A stretch of DNA of 64,000 nucleotides from Isoetes taiwanensis. Its lineage: Eukaryota > Streptophyta > Lycopodiopsida > Isoetales > Isoetaceae. The notes under the pieces are model-generated. The model was not told the origin of the DNA. It was given only the letters and a program-made list of their open reading frames with translations, and did not search any database. Made by a program: the position numbers and the translations under genes. Of the stretch, positions 52,682-63,500 are shown piece after piece. The stretch is from positions 1,095,963-1,159,962 of the forward strand of contig JAJEKV010000129.1 in assembly GCA_021234155.1 (NCBI GenBank). Direction: 5' to 3'. Position 1 is the stretch's first letter. The number at the start of each line of letters is the position of its first letter.

Positions 52682-55410
52682 ATGAAACCCAATTCCTCTC
52701 CCCGTTCACTTTACAAAGCCATTGATGCAGCAAGGAAGAGAGATCAGAGGCAGAGATTGTATGCAAAGAAGGTAGCAATGAAGAAGAATTCCCCTTCTAA
52801 AGATTCGCCTTCAAAGAAGAATAAGAAATTGAGACTGAGTGACCGCAGAATAAGAGAAATTTCAGGAGAAATTTTTGAAGTATTCAACCAAATTAGTACA
52901 AATGTTGATGACAATGACAAAGGCCGTATCCTTGACAGTCTTCTTTGGAGGGCAAGGGATTTACCAATTGCTTCTATAAAGAAATCTAAGCAGGTTACTA
53001 TGGCCGAGCAAATGGTGAAGAATTTGAAGGAAACAATGCAAGAACATAAGTATGAGAGGAATTATGACATGCTTCGTGCAAGGAAGTCCACCCTGACAAT
53101 GGAAGCAGCAGGTACAAATGGTGTCAAGCCATTGAATCAAACAGAAGTGGCCAGATTGCTCAGCATCCCCAGAAAAACAATTTCAAATGCTTTTCAAAGA
53201 AGGGTGCAAGCTAACAAAGGGGAAGGACCTTGGTCAATGTTCAGGAGGAGGAAGCGGATGGATAGCATGTTAGATTACAATAGAGAAGCTGTTCTCAAGT
53301 TCTGGACAGAAAATACAAGAGTTTCTCCATACAAGAAAGACGTGAGGAGGTATGTATCAGAGACAGGAATAAAGATGGAACATCCAATTCACCTTCTTGA
53401 AGTCAGCCAAGTAAGTATTCATCCTATATTGTAGGGTTCATTATATGTAGCATTTATTTGGCATTCACACGATTTCCCTGCAGTTGCAATTCTACCTCAG
53501 GTTTAGAGAGGAGAATCCTCATATCAAAATTGCATTGCAGACTTTTGAGAGGTTGAAACCGAGTTTTGTAAGGAGGATGCGTGAAAGGCATACATTTTTG
53601 CATCTACCACTTGAAATTTGAATACATCATGCGGGGATTGAAGCGTACCGAGAAAATTGGGTGGAGTTCATGACAATTGCAACCGCCATGCGTGATATTT
53701 GTGGCCCCCGCCCGTAATGTGCAAATCAAGGAGCATACAATCAAGTGCACCAGTGATTTATGGAGATAAGTGGTATGCAGCAAAGGTGATGATGAGGAGT
53801 GGTTTGATCATAACTGCTTGATGTTGGCGTGTAAAAAATGTGGGTTGGATAGAATTAGAAAATGTCCACAGGAAATGGATGGCACGGGTTCATTACTAGT
53901 TACTTGGAAGACATTTGAAAAGCAACTCGTGGACCAGACAGAGAATTGTGGGGATCCAAGAAAGGCTTTGAGGTACAAACCTGTCTTAAGATTAGTACAG
54001 AAGGAGAGAAGTCCCAAAGAGTTTCAAGAGGATGTGAAGAAGGTAATATCAGATTTTGTTCCACACAATTACATAGCACATTGGCAAGGCCAATCGGTTT
54101 TTAACAAGTGTGTGTCATCATTTCGGAAGATACAATTGTATCTCAAGTATTGACTTTGCGTAAAAATTACAGCATCAAGATCCGAATGAGCCCCTACCAA
54201 TGCAGACCGGCATACGCACCAAGTTTCTATACTTGTTCACATAACATATAGACATGACAAAAGTGCCGATATTCCTGTTCTGTGCGCATTTAAGAAGACT
54301 GGCCCAAAGAAGAAAAAAAAACGTAAGATTGGAGCAGATCAAGAATAGACTCAACAATGGTAGGAAGATCATAAAAGAGACTCACTTTTACATTTTCGAT
54401 GATAAAGTGCATGACTCATTATTTGTGGAACACGCCTACAAAAGCATGTTGCATGGCTTAAGGAACAGGAAATAGAGTATGAGAAGCATTGGGTTTGGAG
54501 TGATGGTCGCTCATCACAATTCAAGTCACAAAACTTTTTTTTTTTCTTAGGCGGTACTTCACAATTAATGACAAGGAAATAGTGTGGAACTACTTTGCCA
54601 CTGCTCATGGTAAAGGTGAACATGATGGTGCAGGTGCTGTTATCAAAAGGCTGCTAAGTAAGGAACAACTCAAACCCAATGGTGTGCAACTGAGGCATGC
54701 TAAAGATATTGTAAAATTTCGTGTACATATTTCAAAGTGATCTACCAGTTGATGAAACAGATGAGATCAAAAGATATTTTTGGGAAATTGAACCTGCTGT
54801 TGTGGCAAACATGCAAGAATATGAAATTGAAACACTTAAAGGCACAAAGAAGATTCACTGCATCAGACCTGTCAACAGGAGTAGACCAAACAAACTTGCT
54901 CATAGATGCCTGTCATGTTTCTGCTTGTTTTGCATGGATCAGAATTGGGACTCCTGCATCAATACAGGTAGATTTGGAAAGTGGGAGGTAACTGACTTAA
55001 AACCAGGAGTTGAGAAGAAAAAGAAGACTCTTGAACAAGCCAATGAATGGATCAGTAATTTGGTAGAGGTAGGTGACAATTTTGCAGTGAATGCTGAGGT
55101 AGACAATTCAGAGGGTGTGGACTTCTACATCCTCAAGTGCACAGAACCCAAATGCACACTTGAAGATTCATACAAAGATGGATGGGGGCAAAAATTTGGA
55201 GTGCATGAGGTTATCTTAAGTGGACTGTATTATCAATTCTTGGGTAATTTCAAGTACATGTTGCTCACTAAACAACCCGAAGCCTCTGTGCACAGCCATG
55301 TGGTAAGATATCCTAAAATTGATATGGACAAAATAGAAGGCACAGACATGTACAAAATTTCACAGGAGACCCATGAAAAAATTATGGCCAGTCTCCCAAT
55401 AACATTGTAA
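52682..55410 (+). pseudogene. Transposase of element 2
   Basis: Exon 1 (52682-53410) encodes a basic N-part, TEVARLLSIPRKTISNAFQR (helix-turn-helix-like), VLKFWTENTRVSPYKKDVRR and HPIHLLEVSQ. A 73-bp GT-AG intron (53411-53483) is followed by LQFYLRFREENPHIKIALQT, FERLKPSFVRRMRERHTF. Later frames give WFDHNCLMLACKKCG and VTWKTFEKQL (53770-54153), HFYIFDDKVHDSLFVEHAYK, WSDGRSSQFKSQNFFFFLRR (54496), HGKGEHDGAGAVIKR (54604-54650) and a C-terminal frame 54721-55410 with RPNKLAHRCLSCFCLFCMDQ, GDNFAVNAEVDNSEGVDFY. The FWxxxTRxSP...HPxHxLExSQ...RRMR...SDGxxSQFKS...HGKGxHDG order matches a transposon-encoded family widespread in plants and animals. The D-G and H-G-K-G blocks are probably catalytic. 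Frame changes near 53590, 54160 and 54540 make it inactive. Confidence 0.75.
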
Positions 55411-55906
55411 TTCTTTGACACTTAACCAAATTGATGTAATTCTTTGCAAGTGATTTGTTGTTCCAGCACCTAAGCACGTAAGCACACATTTGTATATATA
55501 TTAATAATAGTGAGGATGCACAAGGGTGGTGTGCATGGACATGTACTTCGAAATGAAGATTGAATTGTTGTTTAAGAATGTACATTTATGACATTGGAAT
55601 AACATTCAATTATTTATTTTGGCCATCACTATCCCAACATTCTTGGCAAAATTATATTGTCAAGGCATTTCCTCGATGTGACATATGTCAATTCCAATGG
55701 TCATACGAAATATTTAAGCCTGGTTACGAATTAATTGTTCTGGCGCGTGTGAGGTTTTTCGTACACTGACGCCCCTAAGCATAGGATTTAAGCACTAGGC
55801 GCCTAATCATAGGATTTAAGCTCTTCTTACGCCCTCATGCTTCCGTCTTAAGCCGGCTTCTTGCCAAAATCCTCTTCTTACGCCCATTCCGTCTATTTCC
55901 TTTGCA
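55411..55906. other. Spacer with short AAGCAC/TTTAAGC phrases
   Basis: Between the transposase and the acidic-protein gene; CTAAGCATAGGATTTAAGC-type text is repeated near 55776 and 55806, and CTAAGCACGTAAGCAC lies at 55470-55485. It may include the promoter of the next gene. Confidence 0.45.
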
Positions 55907-56405
55907 ATGGCCTCTGCATGCATCGGAAATAAAGCACTAGAGTATATGCTTAAGCAGGTGCCTGAGGATGCGGACGTCGCTCCGCAATACAGGAGCGCCT
56001 ATTTCTTTGAGCCGGTTCGTCCAGAAGAAGCAACAGACACTGAGGACCGTGAGGAAGAAGAAGGTATTCTTTTGTTTTGCAATTTTTTTTGTTTTGTTTT
56101 TCTTTTGTTTTAATTAAATGCTTTTTTTGTTTACAGAAGTCGAGCAGGAAGTGGAGCAGGAAGTGGAGAATTCTGAAGAGGAAGAGGAGGAGAATTCCGA
56201 GGAAGAGGAGGGTGAAGAGGAAGAGGAGGATGAAGAGGAAGAGGAAGAGGAAGAGGAAGAGGAAGAGGAAGAGGCAGATGAAGAAGAGGAAAAACAACTC
56301 ATTTTCGAGAGCTGCTACGAAGACCGCCCGACCAAAAGGCAGAGGAGGCGGGAATTGGAGGAGAATGTGTGGAGTGAGCCCGAATCTGAACCCGAAAGAC
56401 CCTGA
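55907..56405 (+). CDS. Glutamate-rich acidic protein (two exons), element 2
   Basis: Exons 55907-56063 and 56137-56405 join across a GT-AG intron (GTATTC...TTTACAG) in phase to 426 bp, 141 residues, with no interruption. The N-part (MASACIGNKALEYMLKQVPE, FFEPVRPEEA) is ordinary; residues about 49-105 are nearly all Glu with few Asp, Val, Ser; the C-part reads IFESCYEDRPTKRQRRRELE with a basic cluster like a nuclear localisation signal. It lies directly after the transposase on the same strand. Acidic tracts of this kind occur in histone-binding and transcription-activating proteins, but function here is inference. CCCGAAAGCCCC-type repeats follow the stop. Confidence 0.6.
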
Positions 56406-56784
56406 AAGCACCCGAAAGCCCCTGAAAGCCCCCGAAGACACCCGAAAGCCCCCGAAAACACTGGCCTTATGGCCTTTTTTTGTAAAATGTTTTGTTTATA
56501 TAAAAGGTTTTTTGTCTCTAGCACTTTGTTCTTTGTTTTTCATTTTTTTTCTCTATCAAATGTTCTTTTTGTCTATCAAATATATGAAGTTTTTTGTCTC
56601 ATCTACTTTGTTCTTTGATTATCTCACTTACTTTGTTATCTACTTTGTTCTTTGTTGTGTCTCACATTTTGTTTTTTCCATTATGTAAAGAATGAATTCA
56701 TTTGATGTTCTTACTTCTATTATCCATGCAGGTGACAAAACATTGAATTCTTGTACAGTTCATTCAGATTCTGCTTGAATGTAA
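56406..56784. other. 3' flank of the acidic-protein gene
   Basis: Begins with five or six imperfect GAAAGCMCC repeats (56403-56460), then T-rich sequence with repeated CTACTTTGTTCTTTG phrases (56601 and 56641). It is probably 3' UTR and intergenic DNA. Confidence 0.4.
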
Positions 56785-57110
56785 CAGTGCTCTAGCTCAT
56801 ACACTAAGCACTTTAATTAGTTTCAGCAGTGCTTGTGAGGAAGCACTGGAACACACGAGCACTTATGCAATAAACAGCTAGCTTTAAACAGTTATATAGC
56901 ATAACAGTAAGCACTGCACCTTAACTGCATGATAGTAAGCACTTGATGACATTAACACTTCTGCTAGCGTTAAGCAACTACATACTTAGTAACTGTCACT
57001 GCATGATAGTAAGCAGTATCTGCCATTAAGACTCATACCAGACTAGCACTTGCAAGCAATTTTTTTTAAGCACTTGATAAGTTTTAAGCACCCCTTGCAG
57101 TCAGCATTGA
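56785..57110. promoter_or_regulatory. Cluster of AAGCACT(T) motifs in the convergent spacer of element 2
   Basis: Around ten copies of AAGCACT/AGTGCTT-type heptamers occur in 325 bp, in both orientations (for example TAAGCACTTTA near 56802, GAAGCACTGG 56843, GTAAGCACTGC 56909, GTAAGCACTTG 56935, TTAAGCACTTG 57067). The element's own ends carry CAAGTGCTTAAA. Shared sequence suggests binding sites for the element's transposase. Confidence 0.55.
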
Positions 57111-57482
57111 ACTAGATATAAACAATATAGCAAAAACTTATAGACAAGTCTGCATTGAACTATATAAACAATATAGCAAAAACATTCTTAAATTAATATA
57201 GGATAAAGATGGTACATGAAAAGTGTAGGATTCCTTGGCCTAAGTAAATGACAATCAGGCCAATAATCATAAATGTCTCAGGCTTAATCACAGTAATGGA
57301 GGATGACAATGTTCATCACCATAAACCTTCTCCAATTCCTCATTCACAAGGGTGCACAACTGCAATTGTTTTCCAGAAAGTCTTTCCAAGCATAGCTTCA
57401 TAATCTTTCTATCTGTCATAGGCCAGGGCATGCATCTGTGTGTGTTCTTCACCAGTAACTTCATTTTTTCCTCAGTCTTGGC

Positions 57483-58060
57483 CTACAGTATTCCTTCTAT
57501 CTTTGGGGTGAGTACTGTTAGCACTTCATCACAGACATCCATCTTGAATGCAGGTACTAGCAGAAGTTTCCAGGGGCTGCTAAGGTAAGACTTGTATAAT
57601 GAATCATCAAGAAGCAAAGTCTTACCTTTGAATCTTGGGTATGACTCATATATTTTCCCAAGTGGGTTCATCATATTTGGGATGACCCTGGGTTTGTTAG
57701 GGTGGTAAAACTGGTCTTCACACATTTTTCCCCGTCCCCATACAAATAGAAATCCGTCCTTCAAATTGACATAGTACTTGCAAAGACATCTTCCACATTA
57801 GAGAGTTGCATTGATGACCATATACCAACACAACACTCTCAGAACAAAGTCTTCAAGAAGAACACCGCTCGGGTCCGAATATCACTTTCTTTACGCTAGT
57901 GTATGTAATTGTCAATCCCCGATTCCAAGCGTATGTGTTCATTTGCACCAAACGTTTTTACCAACACACCATTTAAATCCGAGACAATGAGTTTATCTTT
58001 TGCTGCCAAATCAATATTTAGTACGTTGGAACATCCTACACAACATGAATTACTACATGA
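57483..58060 (-). pseudogene. FCP1/NIF-like HAD phosphatase carried by element 2
   Basis: Minus-strand text: KDKLIVSDLNGVLVKTFG (HAD motif I; about 57950-58005), VGIWSSMQLSNVEDV (57800), then the open frame 57764-57483 with NLKDGFLFVWGRGKMCEDQF and GKTLLLDDSLYKSYLSSPWK (motif with DDS), LLLVPAF. This order matches FCP1/TIM50/NIF-type phosphatases, which act on phosphoserines, notably of the RNA polymerase II tail. The DxDGT motif reads DLNGV, a variant I recall from plant members. Frame changes near 57780 and stops near 57890 break it, though introns could explain part. It lies convergent to the acidic-protein gene. Confidence 0.6.
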
Positions 58061-58201
58061 ATAAATAGATGAAGATGAAAATGAAAAATGGGTTGAATGT
58101 GGAAACCTTTCTGTATCAACAGCAGGATTCTCTGACCTAACAGAATCAACTGGTAATCCTACAGTGAATGCAACAAAAGAAAATCAATAATATTCAATGT
58201 T

Positions 58202-59954
58202 TTAAGCAACACTAAGTTGTGGCCTTGGCCAGCACTTCCACACTGACTTTCCAGGTTTATTAAGGGCATCAATCACTTGTTGAAGATCAGGCTCACCTGA
58301 AACTTGAGGGCCTGATTCTGCATTTTCTTCAGAACACACTTTGATAGGTGTGGTGTCATGATTGAGACTGCTTCCTGCATCTTTCACAGTGCTACTTCTT
58401 GTTCTCTTTCTTGTAGCCTGAACAACTTCTTTGCTATCCTCCAGCTTATCCCTCTTTGTTCTTCTGCCCTTTCCTTTTGGCAAAAATTCACCCAAGTTGC
58501 CCTCATCCAATGGAATTACTCCCTCAACTTCCTTAAGTGCTTCAGTGTGTACACTCGGGTCTGTTGTTTTTTCCACAACTGGTGCTGTGTTTACAACTTG
58601 TGCTGTGTTTGCAGCTTCTTCTATAGCTTCTTGGACATCTTCTTGGACTGGTGGTGGTGGTTCTGCTGTTACATTCAAATCAGTCACAATTGACTGTACT
58701 CCTATAGGACTTTGCAGGTGTTGTGCATCTTCAAATGAAGCCATTGTCCTTTGAACCCTGTAGGGTGAGACCTCAATTGCAGGACGGATTAACACATCAT
58801 TTTTTGGTGTACTATTTGAAGCACCTGCAAGATGGCCAAAACCTAGCTCGTCAAATACACCCTCTGGCACCTTTCCAGGGCAACCATGAATACATTGTCC
58901 TCCTCTCAACAATGAACAACAAGCTATATGATACTCATGTTGGGAATTCAGTGCTAAACTTAACCTGTAAGCTTTAGTGAATTCTAGACCACATGCTGAA
59001 CATGTATAAAATGGATCTTGCACTAACAACTTATCTCGTCTAATAGTAGAGATGCTAAATGTTGTAGGAGTATCCATTTTCAGCTTCCACAAATTGTTTA
59101 TGTAGAAATGCAGAAGTCTCTGTTTTTCTTCGAGAACTTTTAACTCCTCCTCAAGTTTGATTTTACATTTGACCTGCTCACACTTGGATGTAGGGTTCAT
59201 TGCTTTTTGTACCTTGTTCCTGTGCCAAGTTTCCATCCGATGGGCTGCCCAAATCTTTAATTTCTGCCTCCAACTCACAGTTTGGATTAAGCTTGAACTC
59301 CTCCTGTAAATCATTTGTGGCCTGTCTTAAACTGTTCTCAGCCTCTTCCAACATCATTTTCTGTACTTCAGAGGCCTTCTCATTGCCTTTCAACTCACTT
59401 CCTACTTCTTCCAGATTCTTTGTGATAAGTAAAACTGATTTTCCAATCTCCTGTACTGCATTCTCTAAGGTTTTTATGTTTTCATCACATGCACTGATCT
59501 CATTTGATCCAGCTGCCACCTTTGGCTTTGCCTTCATTTCAGTTTTCCTAACATGTGCTACAACATCTGCCTCTGTTTTTACTTGTCTATTGTTGTGGTA
59601 TCTTTGGCATTGCACAGCAAATGCAGCCCAGTTTACTTTGTGTTCCTCAGGTGCAACTATTGATCTAGTGCAATTTTCAAACACAAAAGCAAGGGCCAGT
59701 TGCTTTCTTACTTCTTTATTGTGACAATTCTTGTAGATTTTTCGGCAGAGTGTTTTCAACTTCTCTTGAAGATGCTCCTTTGGACAGTGCCATTTTATCT
59801 TTCCCTTGTTTAACTTCTTTATCCAAACAAATTTCCAAACTCGATCCGTGACATTATTTTCCAACCAAGTTTCTTCCTCGTGGGGCTTCACCCTCGAATT
59901 GCACAGACCTCTGATGCTGTGAAAATCATCCGCGCTCCATGCCTCCATCATCAA
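58202..59954 (-). pseudogene. Coiled-coil protein with Cys/His zinc-like motif, element 2
   Basis: Two overlapping minus-strand frames (59954-59178, 258 codons; 59314-58202, up to 370 codons) read as one protein of roughly 580 residues with a frame change or very short intron near 59200. Part one: acidic start with WSADDF, a basic mid-part (KKLNKGKIKWHCPKEHLQEK), then a long coiled coil (ENAVQEIGKSVLLITKNLEE). Part two: KLEEELKVLEEKQRLLHFYI (coiled coil), YTCSACGLEFTKAYRLSLAL with EYHIACCSLLRGGQCIHGCP (Cys2...His-x4-Cys2...Cys-x3-Cys, zinc-binding-like), a low-complexity Pro/Glu linker and a basic RKRTRSSTV region. The ATG lies 92 bp inside the element's right end. I do not recognise the family. 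Confidence 0.5.
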
Positions 59955-60045
59955 CAGTCAAACACTGATCTGAGTTTTCGCGTGCAGGGGAAACGGAGGG
60001 AGAAGGGTGTGACGGGCTTCGACGTCCGCGAGTTTCAGCACTTGG

Positions 60046-60509
60046 AGTGCTTAAACGCTTCGCCAAAAGTTGTACCCCACGAGCGATTTTACACCCATGT
60101 ACAAGACAACAATTTGGGGACCAACACCAATCAGGCTGACCTGAAAGAAGAAAAAGGGGAATGCAGCAATAGTGAGGGTAATAAACAGAGCTTTATTACC
60201 ATTACCCGTAATCCTTCCCATTCCCTCAGCATTCAGCCTCTCAGAATTTGTTATGATATTGAAGTGGAATCTCAGGGAGGGGAGATCAATCAGGATATTA
60301 TTATCACTGATTACACTAACAATGAAGACTTTTTTGGGGATTATGTATATGACAGTGATAATGAGTATGATGTGCATTTGGACAGAAAAAATAATGAGGA
60401 TTGGCATATGGTTTCCTACAAAAATAAAAAGATAAATAAGAAAAACACCCCTGAGCCTGCTAGGAAAAGCTCTAAGGTCCATAAGAAAACCATATTTTAT
60501 GGATATTAA
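60046..60509 (+). mobile_element. LINE ORF1, C-terminal part
   Basis: The frame from 60047 (ECLNASPKVVPHERFYTH) to TAA at 60509 is acidic and ends RKNNEDWHMVSYKNKKINKK then KVHKKTIFYGY, typical of plant LINE ORF1 C-termini (WxxVxxKKxxK). Its last 11 bases overlap the ORF2 ATG. It continues the ORF1 interrupted at 52419. Confidence 0.65.
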
Positions 60510-63500
60510 TCTTAGATGTATTTCATGGAACCTTCAAGATATTAACTCAAATCTCAAGCGTGACAGTTTGAAGGTTTGTCTTTCTTCCATAAATATTGAC
60601 ATTATTTTCTTTCAAGAGCATAAATTGTGTGATGATAATTTTGAAAGGCTTATTACTAACACTCTTCCTGGGAATTTTAAGCTCTGGGCTATTAAGGCCA
60701 ACAACACTTCAGGGGGAATTTCAATGGCTTGGAAAGATACTCTTGATATCTCCAACATTCAGATGGTTCATGACAGCAGTGGTAGATGGCAAATCATGCA
60801 TGTCGACATAGGTAACATGAGGTTAGCCTTAGTCAATATTTATGCCCATAACCAACCTGGGGATAGAAGTGTGCTCTGGAATACTGTCAGAAATAATCTC
60901 ACCGATATTCCACATGATGAATGTCTTTTTGTTGGGGAATTTAACATAGTAACCCATAATTATATGAGAAGCATCAACTTTAGACCCCTGTTAACACAAG
61001 AGAATAATTCTTGATCTCATTTACTTTCCAGTCACAATTTTAAATTGGCTAGATCTCAGCCCAATGCATATAGTTGGTTTAATCATAGAATTGATGATCC
61101 CATTCAGTGCCTTCATGATAGGTTTTATCTGAGTGAGAGCATGTGGAACTGACCCAATAGAGTATCCAACCTTAATGGTTTTGACCATTATTCTCAGTTA
61201 ATTGAGATAAAAGATAACTCTGCTCAAGCCAAAAGAAACTCATTCTTTAAGCTCAATGTCTCCCTTCTGGATCATCCATCATTTATTCAGGGGTTTAAGC
61301 AGATTTGAAATATGCTCCATCAACCTGCAGAACAGTTTGTTTGGATGGACTGCTGGGTTAAGATGGCAAAGAATATCAAAAACTGGTTAAAAACTTGAGG
61401 GAAAGAGCTTCACATGTGAGAGAAGCAATATCTAGAAAATCTGAGACATCAGTTGATTGATACTCCTCTAAATCAACAGGGCCCAATAAGAATTCAAATT
61501 GAAAGGGAGGAGATTAAAATTGCTAAAGGCTGGCAACCAAAAGCCAAAATAAGGGAATTAAAGGATGAAGAGATTCAATTCCAAGTACTTCTTTATTAAA
61601 GCCAAATGTATGGCCAAGGGAAGCTTAATGCATAGTGTGCAGATTGGTGATACTCTTATTTCAGAAGATAATGATCTAAAAAGAGCAGCTACTGCCCACT
61701 TTACCAGTATCATGGGAACTGCTACAAATAATTCTGATATGGATATTGATCACTTCATAAAGCTTCATCCCATGGTGACTGAAGACCAGAACAACAGTAT
61801 GAAGGCTCCCTTCTCCTTGGAGGAGATTTGGTCCAATATATGTGGTATGGAAAATGATAAAACTCCTAGACCTGATGGTCTTCCAGTTGAATTAAAAAAA
61901 AAAAACTTGGAACATTACTGGGCCTATTATTACTAATATTTGTAATGAGTTTCTTCTTTTCAGATTCATGGATTGCAAGATTGATACAGTTTCATCACCC
62001 TAATTCTCAAAGTGGATGAGCCAATCTCTTTTTCTGATTATAGACCTATATCCCTAAACAATGTCATTTATAAGATCTTCTCATCCTGTATAGCAGCAAG
62101 ACTTAAGCCCATCCTTGATCTTATCATAACCAACACTTAAAGTGCTTATCTGAAAGATAGATCTATTCTTGACAATGTTGCTACTGCTATCTTGGGAATG
62201 CATTGGGCCAAAGGATCGAGCCAGGACATAGCTTTGCTCAAATTGGACATCACTAAGGCATTCAACACAGTGAGTTATAGATTTTTAACCAAGTGTTGCC
62301 AAAAGATTGGCTTCTCCATAGAGATAATTAGTATTTTTCTTGCCATTCTAAATAATTCTAGATCTTCTGTGCTAATTAATGGAGAGTGTAGCCCTTTCTT
62401 TGATATCAGGAGAGGGGTCAAACAAGGATGCCCCTTTGCCCCCTTTCTCTTCCTTATTGTAATGGAAAGGTTGAATAGGCTCTTAGGTTTGCTGGTCAAA
62501 CTAGTAGAATTACAGGCTTGAAGATGCCTAATGACCGAGGAGAGCAATTCCTTCTTAATGCCCATTTCGCAGATGACACTTTCTCGTTCATTAAAATGGA
62601 GCAGCAATCTATAGCCAACACTCAAAGTATTCTAGACAAGTTTGGGGAGTGCTTTGGATGCAAGATTAATCCAGCTAAATCTAAACTCATTGCTAGAGAT
62701 CAGATAAAAGGAGGTCAATTTGCAATTGCTTTAGGTTGTGAGTATCTTCCTCCTAATATTAAAACTAAGGTTCTTGGTATCCCTTTTGCTCTTAGAATTA
62801 ATGCAAGTGATCTCTGGAGTGACATCATTGAGAAATTTAGTAGGAAGGCTGATCTTCTCAATAGCAAATATCTATCCCAAAACGAAAGAGCAATTATTGC
62901 TAACTCAGTAATTTCTTCATCTCATGTTTATCAGTCTTCTATCCTTCTTGCTCCAAAAAAGGTTTCGAACAAACTGCAGTGGATTATTGGAAGATTTATA
63001 GCAAGTGATGGAAATAAAAGATGTTGGATCCCTGTGGCCATGAACGAGTGCTGCAAAAAAAAAAAAAAGTATGGCGGGCTAGGGATTATTAACATTGAGA
63101 AACAGGGCATTGCTTTAGCAGCAAAATATATCTATAGGGCTGGAAATGATTCAATTAATCACCCTGTCTCTTGTCTCATCAGGCACTATCTCCATAAGTG
63201 CCACCCCTTTGGGTGGAGGAATGTAAGGATGTCTCTTCCCCATAGTCTATATTTTGATTTTAGTGTCCCTAACAATACTCCAGGGATCATAAAGAAATGG
63301 ATTAAATCATGGAACTCCGTTAAGAGGATGTAGTCCTGGAAAGATCAAACCATTTTTTGGAATCCTTCATTGCTCCTAAATAATCCCCAAATCTGTCTAG
63401 GTCTACACTTTCCTATCCAATGCATAAAGTGGATAGACCATGGGATTATCTATATCTCTGATCTTTTTTATAATGGTGGTTTCATTGAATTTCAGAATTC

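Larger units (their letters stand above)
52410..60055. mobile_element. 7.6-kb multi-gene DNA transposon (element 2) nested in the LINE
   Basis: AGTGCTTAAA occurs at 52410-52419 and at 60046-60055, where the interrupted LINE stops and resumes. Read as a target duplication it is 8-10 bp. Alternatively the left end CAAGTGCTTAAAATCG (52408) pairs with CCAAGTGCTGAAACTCG (complement of 60029-60045) as a terminal inverted repeat; both readings overlap. Contents: a plus-strand transposase and acidic protein, then on the minus strand an FCP1-like phosphatase and a coiled-coil Cys/His protein, so the two gene pairs converge around an AAGCACT-rich spacer. No second copy is in the window. Confidence 0.75.

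Noticed and set aside
56114-56302. Minus-strand poly-Ser ORF
   Set aside because: It is the complement of the Glu-rich tract in the acidic protein; the plus-strand reading has splice sites and a sensible N-terminus.
58358-59724. Plus-strand ORFs (up to 174 residues) opposite the coiled-coil gene
   Set aside because: They are antisense shadows of the minus-strand ORFs, rich in Ser/Leu/Phe as expected of the complement of Glu/Lys codons.
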